Origin: JACDAV01 sp964626755
GTDB taxonomy: Bacteria > Chloroflexota > Limnocylindria > Limnocylindrales > CSP1-4
Reading direction: 5' to 3'
DNA length: 64,000 bases
Assembly: GCA_964626755.1 (NCBI GenBank)
Contig: CAZVGO010000050.1
Coordinates: 186,001-250,000 of the forward strand
Below the pieces are notes generated by a model. The model saw only the letters and a list, made by a program, of their open reading frames with translations, was not told where the DNA came from and did not search any database. Position 1 is the stretch's first letter, and every line of letters starts with the position of its first letter. This document shows, one piece after another, positions 25,830 to 32,892 of the stretch. The translations under genes and the position numbers were made by a program.

Positions 25830-25835
25830 AGGATA
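25830..25835 (-). promoter_or_regulatory. Predicted -10 element (TATCCT) of the membrane protein-peptidase-aminotransferase operon
   Basis: TATCCT on the minus strand is 7 nt before the GTG at 25822, the spacing expected for transcription starting at or near the start codon. Confidence 0.45.
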
Positions 25836-25922
25836 GGTCGCGGACTACGATGCCGCCGCGCCCATGACCACCCCGGCCGGACGTTCGCCGCGCCCCTCGC
25901 GACCCGCCGCCTGGTTCGCCCG

Positions 25923-26084
25923 GTGGGGTCCGATCCTACCGGCGGGCAGCGGACGACCTTCTGGGTTGGGGCTGCGGTGATGTACCTCTGTCTCGCGCTT
26001 GGACTGGCGATCGGCGGCCGGATGATCAGGCGGCTTGTGCCGGCAGGACGTGCGGGCGCGGCCGGCGCAGTCAGCGCCGGCTGA
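25923..26084 (+). CDS. Possible small single-helix membrane protein
   Basis: From GTG 25923 a 53-residue frame contains one clear hydrophobic helix (FWVGAAVMYLCLALGLAIGG) followed by a basic stretch (RMIRRL). A second frame starting at ATG 25864 encodes 38 residues that end where this one becomes hydrophobic, so a frameshifted single gene is also conceivable. No homologous family is recognised and ribosome binding is weak. Treat as tentative. Confidence 0.3.
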   Translation: MGSDPTGGQRTTFWVGAAVMYLCLALGLAIGGRMIRRLVPAGRAGAAGAVSAG

Positions 26085-26087
26085 CGC

Positions 26088-26744
26088 CTACCACTCGCCC
26101 TCCCGGTAATTCCGGTAGCCGAGCCGGCGGAGGTGGCGGAGAAGATGGCGACGCCAGTCCTTCACCGGGATCTCGCCGAAGTCGCGCATCCACTCGGCAG
26201 CCTGCTGGGTCACCTCCTCGCCCCGCTCGGCGCGCGCCCTCAGGTCCACGTCCACCCACGTCTCGATCCGGGCCTTCCACTCGGGAATGTGGGTCGACGA
26301 CAGTTCCCGGCTCCTCAGGGCGCGCAGCTCATCGGCGATTGCGTCGAGCTCGGACTCGCGTTGGAGCTCGGCCTCGCGGATGGCCTGCCGCTCGCGAGAC
26401 TCGCCCTCCTCGACGGGGATTGCAGGCCCTTCGCCGGGTGCCGGACCGGTCGCGATCGACGCGTCTGCTTCGGCCGGCCAGAGTCCTAGTGGCTCGGACG
26501 GCGGCTTGCCGGCGTCGACGGGCGGCCCGGCGGGTGGGATGTCCTCAACCGGGCGCGGTTCGGCGGGTCGCGGTTCGGCAGATCGTGTTCGACGGCGCAG
26601 CCAGACGCCCGCGACGACGGCGAGCGCCCCCGCGAGAACAATCGATGCGGCAGCGACCGGCGGGCTCCCGAGTGCCCCGAGCAGGGCACCGAAGACTGCC
26701 AGCAGCAGGCCGAGCAGGACGACCGCGCGATGCACTGGAGTCAT
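26088..26744 (-). CDS. Membrane-anchored hypothetical protein with charged helical C-terminus
   Basis: 218 residues. Two hydrophobic helices at the N-terminus (AVVLLGLLLAVFGALLGAL, AASIVLAGALAVVAGVWL) are followed by a proline/acid-rich linker with a short RPAEPRPVE-type repeat. A charged, probably helical or coiled-coil domain follows (about 115-218, rich in Glu/Arg). The C-terminus WMRDFGEIPVKDWRRHLLRHLRRLGYRNY is highly basic and could contact nucleic acid or membrane lipids. No family recognised. It stands alone on the minus strand. Confidence 0.6.
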   Translation of the reverse strand: MTPVHRAVVLLGLLLAVFGALLGALGSPPVAAASIVLAGALAVVAGVWLRRRTRSAEPRPAEPRPVEDIPPAGPPVDAGKPPSEPLGLWPAEADASIATGPAPGEGPAIPVEEGESRERQAIREAELQRESELDAIADELRALRSRELSSTHIPEWKARIETWVDVDLRARAERGEEVTQQAAEWMRDFGEIPVKDWRRHLLRHLRRLGYRNYREGEW

Positions 26745-26796
26745 CCTAACCGCCCCGCAATGGCCTCAGGAGAGCACGTGAGAGCCCCTCGCCTGT

Positions 26797-26825
26797 TTGA
26801 CCGAGCAGGGCAAACTGCCTAGAAT
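26797..26825 (+). promoter_or_regulatory. Promoter of initiator tRNA-Met
   Basis: -35 TTGACC (26797-26802), 17-bp spacer and -10 TAGAAT (26820-26825). The mature tRNA begins 8 nt after the -10 box. This is the best consensus promoter in the window together with that of thrC. Confidence 0.8.
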
Positions 26826-26832
26826 GTGTGGT

Positions 26833-26907
26833 CGCGGGGTGGAGCAGCGGCAGCTCGTCGGGCTCATAACCCGAAGGTCGGAGGTTCGAATCCTTCCCCC
26901 GCAACCA
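26833..26907 (+). tRNA. Initiator tRNA-fMet (CAT), CCA encoded
   Basis: Starts CGCGGGG and ends CCCCGCA-A-CCA. The first base pair would be C1/A72, the mismatch that marks initiator tRNAs for formylation and keeps them off elongation factor Tu. The anticodon stem has the three G-C pairs (CGGGCTCATAACCCG) required for P-site entry, with anticodon CAT. The sequence closely follows the bacterial initiator consensus, including TGGAGCAG in the D arm and GGTTCGAATCC in the T arm. It starts all proteins of the cell. Confidence 0.97.
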
Positions 26908-26922
26908 ATCGCATTCATCTCG

Positions 26923-26960
26923 AACCCCGGGTCCCGACCACCCGGGGTTCTTCCTTTTCT
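26923..26960. terminator. Terminator shared by tRNA-fMet and the convergent ABC operon
   Basis: AACCCCGGGT (26923-26932) and ACCCGGGGTT (26940-26949) form a perfect 10-bp stem with a 7-nt loop, followed on the + strand by cttccttttct. The stem lies 15 bp after the tRNA and next to the stop codon of the minus-strand permease gene at 26959, so it can serve both directions. Confidence 0.85.
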
Positions 26961-27705
26961 AGTCCCATCGGAACGTGAACGCGGCGAGCGCCGTCGAGAG
27001 GGCGGCCCACGCGGCGAGCAACGCGAGCGGTGGACCGGGCTCGCCAACAGCCCCGAAGGCGATCCGCAACAGCTCGGTCAGCGGCGCTGCCGGGACGAAC
27101 GACGCGAGCGCGGCGAGCTCGCGCGGCAGGTCGCCGATCGGGATCACGATCCCGCCGAGCAGGAGGAACACGAGGAAGAGGCCGTTTGCCAGCGCGAGCG
27201 TCGCCTCGGTGCGCAGCCGGCCGGCCATCGCGAGGCCGAGACCTGCGAACGCGATCGTGCCGAGCAGCAGCGCGACGATCGCGAGGCCGGGCGAGATGGC
27301 GGCAGCAGGCCGCCAGCCGAGGACGAACCAGGCGATCGCGAGGAGCAGTGCGATCTGGATCAGCTCCACGAGGACGATGGCGATGACCTTCGCCCCGAGC
27401 AGCCCCCAGCGTGGGAGCGGCGAGCCACCGAGGCGCTTGAGGACGCCGTACCGGCGCTCGTAGGCGGTCGCGATCCCGAGGTTGACGAGGCTCGTCGCGA
27501 TGACCGCGAGGGCGATCGATCCGGGCAGCAGGAAGTCGACGGCCCGGCCCGGAGTGCGCAGGACGTTGACCGAGGCGAAGAACTGCAGCACGGCGGCCGG
27601 AATCACGATCGTGACGAGCAGGTTCTCGCCACGCCGGGCAAGGAGGCGCAGCTCCATCGCCGTAACCGCGAGCGTCGCCCGCAATGCGGGTGCCGGAGCG
27701 CTCAT
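26959..27705 (-). CDS. ABC-2 type transporter permease
   Basis: 248 residues with six predicted membrane helices in ABC-2 topology. ATAYERRYGVLKRLGGSPLPRW is the conserved cytoplasmic coupling segment, and GLFLVFLLLGGIVIPIGDLP is the family signature before the last helices. It forms the membrane part of an export-type ABC system with the ATPase encoded just upstream. ATG 27705 overlaps the ATPase stop by 4 bp; the longer frame from 27813 lies inside the ATPase gene. The substrate is unknown; its place behind oxidase and redoxin genes hints at a role in respiratory assembly or multidrug/lipid export. Confidence 0.9.
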   Translation of the reverse strand: MSAPAPALRATLAVTAMELRLLARRGENLLVTIVIPAAVLQFFASVNVLRTPGRAVDFLLPGSIALAVIATSLVNLGIATAYERRYGVLKRLGGSPLPRWGLLGAKVIAIVLVELIQIALLLAIAWFVLGWRPAAAISPGLAIVALLLGTIAFAGLGLAMAGRLRTEATLALANGLFLVFLLLGGIVIPIGDLPRELAALASFVPAAPLTELLRIAFGAVGEPGPPLALLAAWAALSTALAAFTFRWD

Positions 27706-28685
27706 TCGTGGCTCCGGGCGACGTCGCGGTCGCCGGTAAGCTCGAGGTAACGGTCCTCCAGCCCGGCACCGGCTCGCAGCTCCGCGATCAGCGTATGGTG
27801 CTCGCCCGCCCACGCGGCCACCGCGGCGACGAGCGCGGGATCCGGGACCACGCCGGTGATGACGACCGCCTCGCCGCTGCCGGTGTCCGCCGTGACCGAG
27901 AGCCTCGGCCAGCGGGCGGCAAGCGCGCCCTGGAGGACAGACGAGTCGATCGACCTGTCGAACCGGATCCGGAGCAGCGCCCGTCCGCTCGCCGCGACCT
28001 CGGCCGGCGTACCGAGCGCGACGATCCGGCCGCGGTGGAGGATCGCCACGCGGTCGGCGAGCCGCTCGACGTCGACGAGGTCGTGCGTGGTCAGCAGGAC
28101 GGACACGCCGTCGTCCCTCAGCCCGCGGACCAGCTCCCGGGTGACCGCGCGCGCCGCCGGATCCATGCCCGCGGTCGGCTCGTCGAGGATGGCGAGCTCG
28201 GGCCGCCCCACGAGCGCCAGCGCGAGGCCGAGTCGCTGCCGCTCGCCGCCGGACAGGCGACGGACCGGGGTCCGGGCGGCGACCCGCAGGCCGACGAGGT
28301 TGAGGAGCTCCTCCGGGTCGCGCGGATCCGCATGGAGCCGGGCGAACAACTGGAGCAGCTCGCGCGGTTTGGCGCGCGGGTCGAGACCGCCGCCCTGGAG
28401 CATGAGGCCCACCCGGGCGCGCAACACGCGGCCGCCGCGAGCCGGATCAGTGCCGAGGACCGACACCGTCCCGCCGTCGGCCCGCCGGTAACCCTCGAGG
28501 ATCTCGACGGTCGTCGTCTTGCCGGCGCCGTTCGGGCCGAGAAGCGCAAAGACCTCGCCGGCGGGGACCTGGAATGACACCCCATCCAGCACCGTTTGCT
28601 CGCCGTACCGCTTGACGAGCCCGTCGACCTTCACGGCCGGGCCGGACGTCGCCCTCGGCTCGGCCGGGCGGACCGCGGCCGTCAC
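27702..28685 (-). CDS. ABC transporter ATP-binding protein
   Basis: 327 residues. Walker A LLGPNGAGKTTTVEIL (about 49-64), Q-loop GLMLQGGGLDP, signature RLSGGERQRLGLALAL, Walker B LAILDEPTAGMDP and the H-loop TTHDL are all intact. The C-terminal 90 residues form the DUF4162-like extension common in ABC-2 drug/lipid exporters. It overlaps the redoxin stop upstream and the permease start downstream by 4 bp each, so four genes (cupredoxin protein, redoxin, ATPase, permease) are translationally linked. Confidence 0.95.
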   Translation of the reverse strand: MTAAVRPAEPRATSGPAVKVDGLVKRYGEQTVLDGVSFQVPAGEVFALLGPNGAGKTTTVEILEGYRRADGGTVSVLGTDPARGGRVLRARVGLMLQGGGLDPRAKPRELLQLFARLHADPRDPEELLNLVGLRVAARTPVRRLSGGERQRLGLALALVGRPELAILDEPTAGMDPAARAVTRELVRGLRDDGVSVLLTTHDLVDVERLADRVAILHRGRIVALGTPAEVAASGRALLRIRFDRSIDSSVLQGALAARWPRLSVTADTGSGEAVVITGVVPDPALVAAVAAWAGEHHTLIAELRAGAGLEDRYLELTGDRDVARSHE

Positions 28686-29218
28686 GGCACGATCGTCGCG
28701 TACTGGCGCTCGAACACGGCCTCGGTCACCTCGCCGATCTGGATCGTCCGGAGGATCCCGTCCACGTCGATGAAGTACGTCTGTGGCCGGGCGGCGACCC
28801 GGTAGGCGGACCGGATCTTCTCACCTGGATCGATGACCGTTGGCCAGTCCGCCCCGAGGGCGGCGACGAAGTCGCGGGCCGGTTCCGGTGGGTCCCACAT
28901 CAGCACGCCGACGATCGCCAGCCCGTCGGCGGCATGCTCCGCGAGCTTCGTCTTGAACAGCGGGAACTCGTCACGGCACGGGACGCAGCCCGGCCCCCAG
29001 AAGTTGACGATCACCGGGCGGCCGCGGAGGTCGGCCAGCCTGAACTCGGCTCCGTCGAGGGTGACCCCCGCGATGTCCGGGGCAGGTTGATCGCGGGCGA
29101 TCACCCCTCCGGCGGCAGGGTCGGTCAGCCGGACGATCGCGACGACCAATGCCGTCGCGGCAACGGCGACGGCGAGAGCGAGGAGGATCGGGCGTCGAAG
29201 CGTGATGGCCTTCGTCAC
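28682..29218 (-). CDS. TlpA/ResA-like thioredoxin-fold protein, membrane-anchored
   Basis: 178 residues from GTG 29218. One N-terminal membrane helix (ILLALAVAVAATALVVAIV) anchors an extracytoplasmic AhpC/TSA-Redoxin domain. The active site is GPGCVPCRDEF, a CVPC pair; IVNFWGPGC and ARPQTYFIDVDG are typical of TlpA/ResA proteins. Such proteins keep cysteines of apocytochromes or the CuA site of oxidase reduced during metal insertion. The start overlaps the cupredoxin gene stop (GTGA) and the oxidase genes are immediately upstream, supporting a role in copper-centre maturation. The ABC ATPase follows with a 4-bp overlap. Confidence 0.88.
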   Translation of the reverse strand: MTKAITLRRPILLALAVAVAATALVVAIVRLTDPAAGGVIARDQPAPDIAGVTLDGAEFRLADLRGRPVIVNFWGPGCVPCRDEFPLFKTKLAEHAADGLAIVGVLMWDPPEPARDFVAALGADWPTVIDPGEKIRSAYRVAARPQTYFIDVDGILRTIQIGEVTEAVFERQYATIVP

Positions 29219-30300
29219 CCGCCCGCGGTGAGCGTTCCCGTCATGTTGGCGTGGAACGTGCAGAAGAAGGTGTACGTTCCCGCCGCCAACGGCGGGACGT
29301 CCTCTACGACCTGGCCGGGACCCGTGACGTCCACACCGTTGAAGATGATCCCCGAGTCGCCCCGGATCGAGACGTCGTGGGGGACCCCGGTGTCCCGGTT
29401 GTCGAACGCGATCGTGAACGGCGCATCTGCCGGCGCGGTCACGTCGGCCTTGTCGAACTCGATGTTCTGCGCGACGAGCACGATGTCCCCCACGAGGGGC
29501 GGACCCGACTCGCCGGGCGGCGGACCCGACGCGCCGGGCGGCGGACCCGACGCGCCCGGTTCCTCGCCACCGACGACGGCCGGCCCGCGGGGTGGCAAGA
29601 TGCCGAGATCGACGACGACGGCGAACAGCACGAGGACCGCGAAGACCGTCAGGACGCGTTTCGGCCAACCGGGCGCCGACAGGCTCTCGAGGTGGCCTGT
29701 CTGGTCCGCCTCGATCTGCTTGACGTACTCCTGGCGCGCATCGAACAGCCAGCCGACCAGGGTCGCGATGAGGAACAGGATCCCGACCAGCAGGAGCCAA
29801 CCGCCGAACACGAGCCCGAAGAAGAAGACCATGAGGGCGAGTGACGCGAGCACGGGCCGGAACGATGGCCCCGGCAGGTGGACGCCGGGCGGCGGGGTCC
29901 CGTGGATGACCGCCGGCAGCCGCTCGGCGTGGACCACCCGATCGTAGTCGGCGAGCGCCTCGCGACCCCAGTACAGCAGCGAGATCGCGAGCGCCACGAT
30001 GCCCACCCAGATCCACGAACCCCCGACCACGAGCCCGAAGAGCAGGAGGAACGTGCCGATCGACACGAAGATCGGGGCGAATGACGGCCCGGGCAGATGG
30101 ACGCCCTGCGGCGGAAGGGGAGTGACCCGCCGCTTCCCGCGCCGCGTCGGGCCGGCGGTCGCGAACTTCCGGATCGTCCACAGGAGCCAGAGCACGACGA
30201 TCCCGAGGAGCCCGACCGGGAGGAGCGCGATCAACGCACCCCAGTCGGGAATGACGAATTGGGAGATGAAGTCGAGGATCGAGTTCCAGATTTCGTTCAC
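29215..30300 (-). CDS. Oxidase-associated membrane protein with duplicated two-helix module and C-terminal cupredoxin domain
   Basis: 361 residues from GTG 30300. One N-terminal helix (about 20-42) is followed by two similar modules, residues 66-118 and 139-191. Each begins GVHLPGPSF and holds two helices with GLV-GG in the first, resembling duplicated oxidase subunit IV-type units. After another helix (about 213-232) comes a Gly/Pro linker of three GASGPPP-like repeats, then a type 1 copper domain with predicted ligands His308, Cys347, His350 and Met353 (FFCTFHANMTG). That domain is about two-thirds identical by eye to the tail of subunit II. Probably an electron-transfer partner of the oxidase encoded upstream. 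Confidence 0.8.
   Translation of the reverse strand: MNEIWNSILDFISQFVIPDWGALIALLPVGLLGIVVLWLLWTIRKFATAGPTRRGKRRVTPLPPQGVHLPGPSFAPIFVSIGTFLLLFGLVVGGSWIWVGIVALAISLLYWGREALADYDRVVHAERLPAVIHGTPPPGVHLPGPSFRPVLASLALMVFFFGLVFGGWLLLVGILFLIATLVGWLFDARQEYVKQIEADQTGHLESLSAPGWPKRVLTVFAVLVLFAVVVDLGILPPRGPAVVGGEEPGASGPPPGASGPPPGESGPPLVGDIVLVAQNIEFDKADVTAPADAPFTIAFDNRDTGVPHDVSIRGDSGIIFNGVDVTGPGQVVEDVPPLAAGTYTFFCTFHANMTGTLTAGG
29501..29563. repeat. Three tandem 21-bp units encoding the Gly/Pro linker
   Basis: Units begin at 29501, 29522 and 29543 with the core ggacccgacgcgccgggc. The first two differ at one position and the third diverges at its end. They encode repeated GASGPPP-type linker before the cupredoxin domain and could vary in number between strains by slippage. 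Confidence 0.8.
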
Positions 30301-30318
30301 GGGGTGGCTACTGTCGCC

Positions 30319-30513
30319 TCACTCGTTCGGCGAGCCGGCGATGAGGACGTAGGCCATGAGTGCCATCGCGATCCCGAGCGCCCCGAGCATCGTCACCCCG
30401 GCATAGTCGATGTGCCAGTCGCCCACGTACGGGACGACCCAGTACACGAAGCCGATGACGACGAACAGGATCCCGACGAAGATCGCGTTCCGCGGGTGCC
30501 GCAGCGGGTGCAT
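30319..30513 (-). CDS. Small two-helix membrane protein, probable oxidase subunit IV
   Basis: 64 residues with two predicted helices (NAIFVGILFVVIGFVYWVV and GVTMLGALGIAMALMAYVLI). It lies between subunit III and the cupredoxin protein in the oxidase operon, with GGGGAGA before the ATG. Size and position fit a CtaF/subunit IV-type accessory protein that stabilises the oxidase. Sequence alone gives no catalytic residue. Confidence 0.7.
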   Translation of the reverse strand: MHPLRHPRNAIFVGILFVVIGFVYWVVPYVGDWHIDYAGVTMLGALGIAMALMAYVLIAGSPNE

Positions 30514-30528
30514 CCCAGGTCTCCCCGG

Positions 30529-31179
30529 CTACAGGATGTAGAGCGTCGAGAAGAGCGCGATCCAGACCACGTCGACGAAGTGCCAGTAGATCGACGTCGC
30601 CTCGACGGCATCGTGATGGCGGGCGCTGAACTGTCCGGCCATCCCCCGGTAGAGCACCACGCCCAGCATGATCACCCCGCCGAAGACGTGGGCGCCATGG
30701 AACCCGGTGAGCGTGTAGAAGGTCGTGCCGAACACCCCGTCGGCGAGCCCGAATCCGAGGGTCGTGTAGTCGTAGGCCTGGCCAAGCAGGAAGACGATCC
30801 CGAGGATCAGCGTCACCGCGATGTTCCGGATGAAGCCGGTCCGGTTGTTCTCCCGGATCGCCCAGATCGCGAACTGGCACGTGAAGGAGCTCAGGACGAG
30901 GATCACGGTCAGGCCGAGGGCCAGCCAGGGCTCGGCCTTGAGGTGGTGGAAATGCTCCGCGAGCTCCTCGGTGACCGCGGGCGGGCCGGGCGGCCAGCTC
31001 GCCGCGGTCGCGCGGACGTTGAAGTAGGCGGCAAACAGCCCGGCGAAGAACATGACCTCGGAGGTGATGAACAGGATCATCCCGAGGACCGGGTTGCTGA
31101 TTCCGCCCCGCTCGTCGTGGGCGAGGGCCGCGACCGGGCTGTGTTCGTGGATGGCCACGGCGTGGGCGTCGCCGGTCAT
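30529..31179 (-). CDS. ctaE: Cytochrome c oxidase subunit III
   Basis: 216 residues with five predicted helices, the short bacterial form of subunit III. Family motifs: GMILFITSEVMFFAGLFAAYF near the N-terminus, TGFHGAHVFGGVIML and SIYWHFVDVVWIALFSTLYIL at the C-terminus. It packs against subunit I and helps proton uptake and stability. ATG 31179 with AGGAAGGAG upstream overlaps the ctaD stop by 4 bp; the longer frame from 31431 is antisense-free read-through of ctaD sequence and is rejected. Confidence 0.94.
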   Translation of the reverse strand: MTGDAHAVAIHEHSPVAALAHDERGGISNPVLGMILFITSEVMFFAGLFAAYFNVRATAASWPPGPPAVTEELAEHFHHLKAEPWLALGLTVILVLSSFTCQFAIWAIRENNRTGFIRNIAVTLILGIVFLLGQAYDYTTLGFGLADGVFGTTFYTLTGFHGAHVFGGVIMLGVVLYRGMAGQFSARHHDAVEATSIYWHFVDVVWIALFSTLYIL

Positions 31180-32882
31180 GGCTCCTTCCTCGTTCGCCGC
31201 GCAGGAGCCGGCTGCGCCGCGGCGGTCGGGTCGGTCGGGACGGGTAGCACAACCCGCGCGTGGGTTCGGCCGTGGCGCAGGTCGAAGAGCGGACGCTCCG
31301 AGCGGATCTCGGGCAGGCGATCGAAGTTGTACGGCGGGGGCGGCGAGGTCGTCGCCCATTCGAGCGTGTTGCCCTCCCACGGGTCGTCGCCGGCGATCGC
31401 CCCGTTGCGGAGCGAGACGAACACGTTCCACAGGAACGGCACGGTGCTCACCGCGATGACGAACCCGCCGATCGTCGCAGCGAGGTTCAGCTCGTTCCAG
31501 CCGGCCGTGCCCGCGTAGTCGGCGATGCGCCGGGGCATGCCCTGCAGGCCGAGGACGTGCATCGGGAAGAACGTCAGGTTGAACCCGATGAGCATCAGCA
31601 CGAACTGGAGCTTGCCGAGGCCTTCGCTGAGCATCCGGCCGGTCATCTTCGGGAACCAGTAGTAGATGCCGGCAAAAACGCCGAACACGGAGCCGCCGAA
31701 CAGCACGTAATGGAGATGGGCGACGACCCAGTACGTGTCATGGAGCGCAAAGTCCACCGGCACGGCCGCGCTGAATGCCCCGTTGATCCCGCCGATGAGG
31801 AACATGGTCAGGAAGCCGAGCGCGAACAGGAGCGGCGTCGACAGGGTCAGCTTGCCGCGGAACAGGGTGAAGATCCAGTTGAACATCTTCACCCCGGTCG
31901 GGACCGCGATGAGGAACGTCATCAGGCTGAAGAACGGCAGGTAGACAGCCCCGGTCGTGAACATGTGGTGGGCCCACACCGAGAACCCGAGGGCGCCGAT
32001 CCCGGCGGTCGCGAAGATGAACGCCTTGTAGCCGAACAACGGCTTTCGGGAGAAGACCGGCAGGATCTCGCTGATCATCCCCATGGCGATCAGGATCATG
32101 ATGTAGACCGCCGGGTGGGAGTAGAACCAGAAGACGTTCTGCCACAGGACGGCATTGCCGCCGGTCGCCGGGTCGAAGAAGTGACCGCCGTAGTTCCGGT
32201 CGATGAACAGCATGATCAGGGCGCTCGTGAGGACCGGCGTGGCCATCAGTACGAGCACGCTCGTGACGAGCGCCGTCCAGACGAGGATCGGCATCCGGAA
32301 GAGGGTCATGCCGGGCGCCCGCATCTTGAAGATCGTGACGATGAAGTTGACGGCGCCGAGGATCGAGGCGGTGCCGATGAGCATGAGCCCGACCAGCCAG
32401 AGGTCCTGGCCCGGCCCGGTCGAGGCGAGCGGGCGGTCCTGGGCCAGCGGGCTGTACGCCGTCCAGCCTGTGGACGCAGCCCCGCCGGCGAGGAAGCCCG
32501 AGCCCATGAGGATGCCGCCCAGCGGCAGCAGCCAGAACGACAGCGCGTTGATCCGGGGGAACGCCATGTCCGGCGCCCCGATCTGGAGCGGCACGATGTA
32601 GTTCGCGAAGCCGGCCAGGATCGGGATCACGAACAGGAACAGCATGAACGAGGCGTGCATCGTGAAGGCCTGGTTGTAGAGGCCCTCATCGGACAGGAAC
32701 TGCAGCCCCGGCACGGCGAGCTCCGTGCGAACGACCAGCGCGAGGATGCCGCCCAGGAAGAAGAAGACGAACGAGTTGACGATGTAGAGGATCCCGATCT
32801 TCTTGTGATCGGTCGTCGTCAACCACACGTACAGGCCGCTCCGATAGCCGGCGGCGGCGGGCGTCAGCGCAGTGGTCGCCAT
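31176..32882 (-). CDS. ctaD: Cytochrome c oxidase subunit I (A2-type heme-copper oxidase)
   Basis: 568 residues, about twelve helices. Heme a ligand His76 is in FTMHASFMLFLF. The CuB region reads FWFYSHPAVYIMIL (252-264). The YSHPxV pattern replaces the glutamate of A1 oxidases (GHPEV), which defines the A2 class of proton-pumping oxidases. Further His ligands lie in VWAHHMFTTG and in THHALHD-like position DTYWVVAHLHYVLFGG. It reduces oxygen to water in the cytoplasmic membrane. It follows ctaC by 10 bp and is coupled to ctaE, all in one operon. Confidence 0.96.
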   Translation of the reverse strand: MATTALTPAAAGYRSGLYVWLTTTDHKKIGILYIVNSFVFFFLGGILALVVRTELAVPGLQFLSDEGLYNQAFTMHASFMLFLFVIPILAGFANYIVPLQIGAPDMAFPRINALSFWLLPLGGILMGSGFLAGGAASTGWTAYSPLAQDRPLASTGPGQDLWLVGLMLIGTASILGAVNFIVTIFKMRAPGMTLFRMPILVWTALVTSVLVLMATPVLTSALIMLFIDRNYGGHFFDPATGGNAVLWQNVFWFYSHPAVYIMILIAMGMISEILPVFSRKPLFGYKAFIFATAGIGALGFSVWAHHMFTTGAVYLPFFSLMTFLIAVPTGVKMFNWIFTLFRGKLTLSTPLLFALGFLTMFLIGGINGAFSAAVPVDFALHDTYWVVAHLHYVLFGGSVFGVFAGIYYWFPKMTGRMLSEGLGKLQFVLMLIGFNLTFFPMHVLGLQGMPRRIADYAGTAGWNELNLAATIGGFVIAVSTVPFLWNVFVSLRNGAIAGDDPWEGNTLEWATTSPPPPYNFDRLPEIRSERPLFDLRHGRTHARVVLPVPTDPTAAAQPAPARRTRKEP

Positions 32883-32892
32883 CCGAGCTCCC

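Noticed and set aside
29501..29563. Possible CRISPR-like array
   Set aside because: Only three 21-bp units with no spacers, inside a coding linker; this is a protein repeat.
30529..31431. Longer start for oxidase subunit III
   Set aside because: The first 84 codons lie inside ctaD in another frame and look like noise; ATG 31179 has a strong ribosome site and homology.
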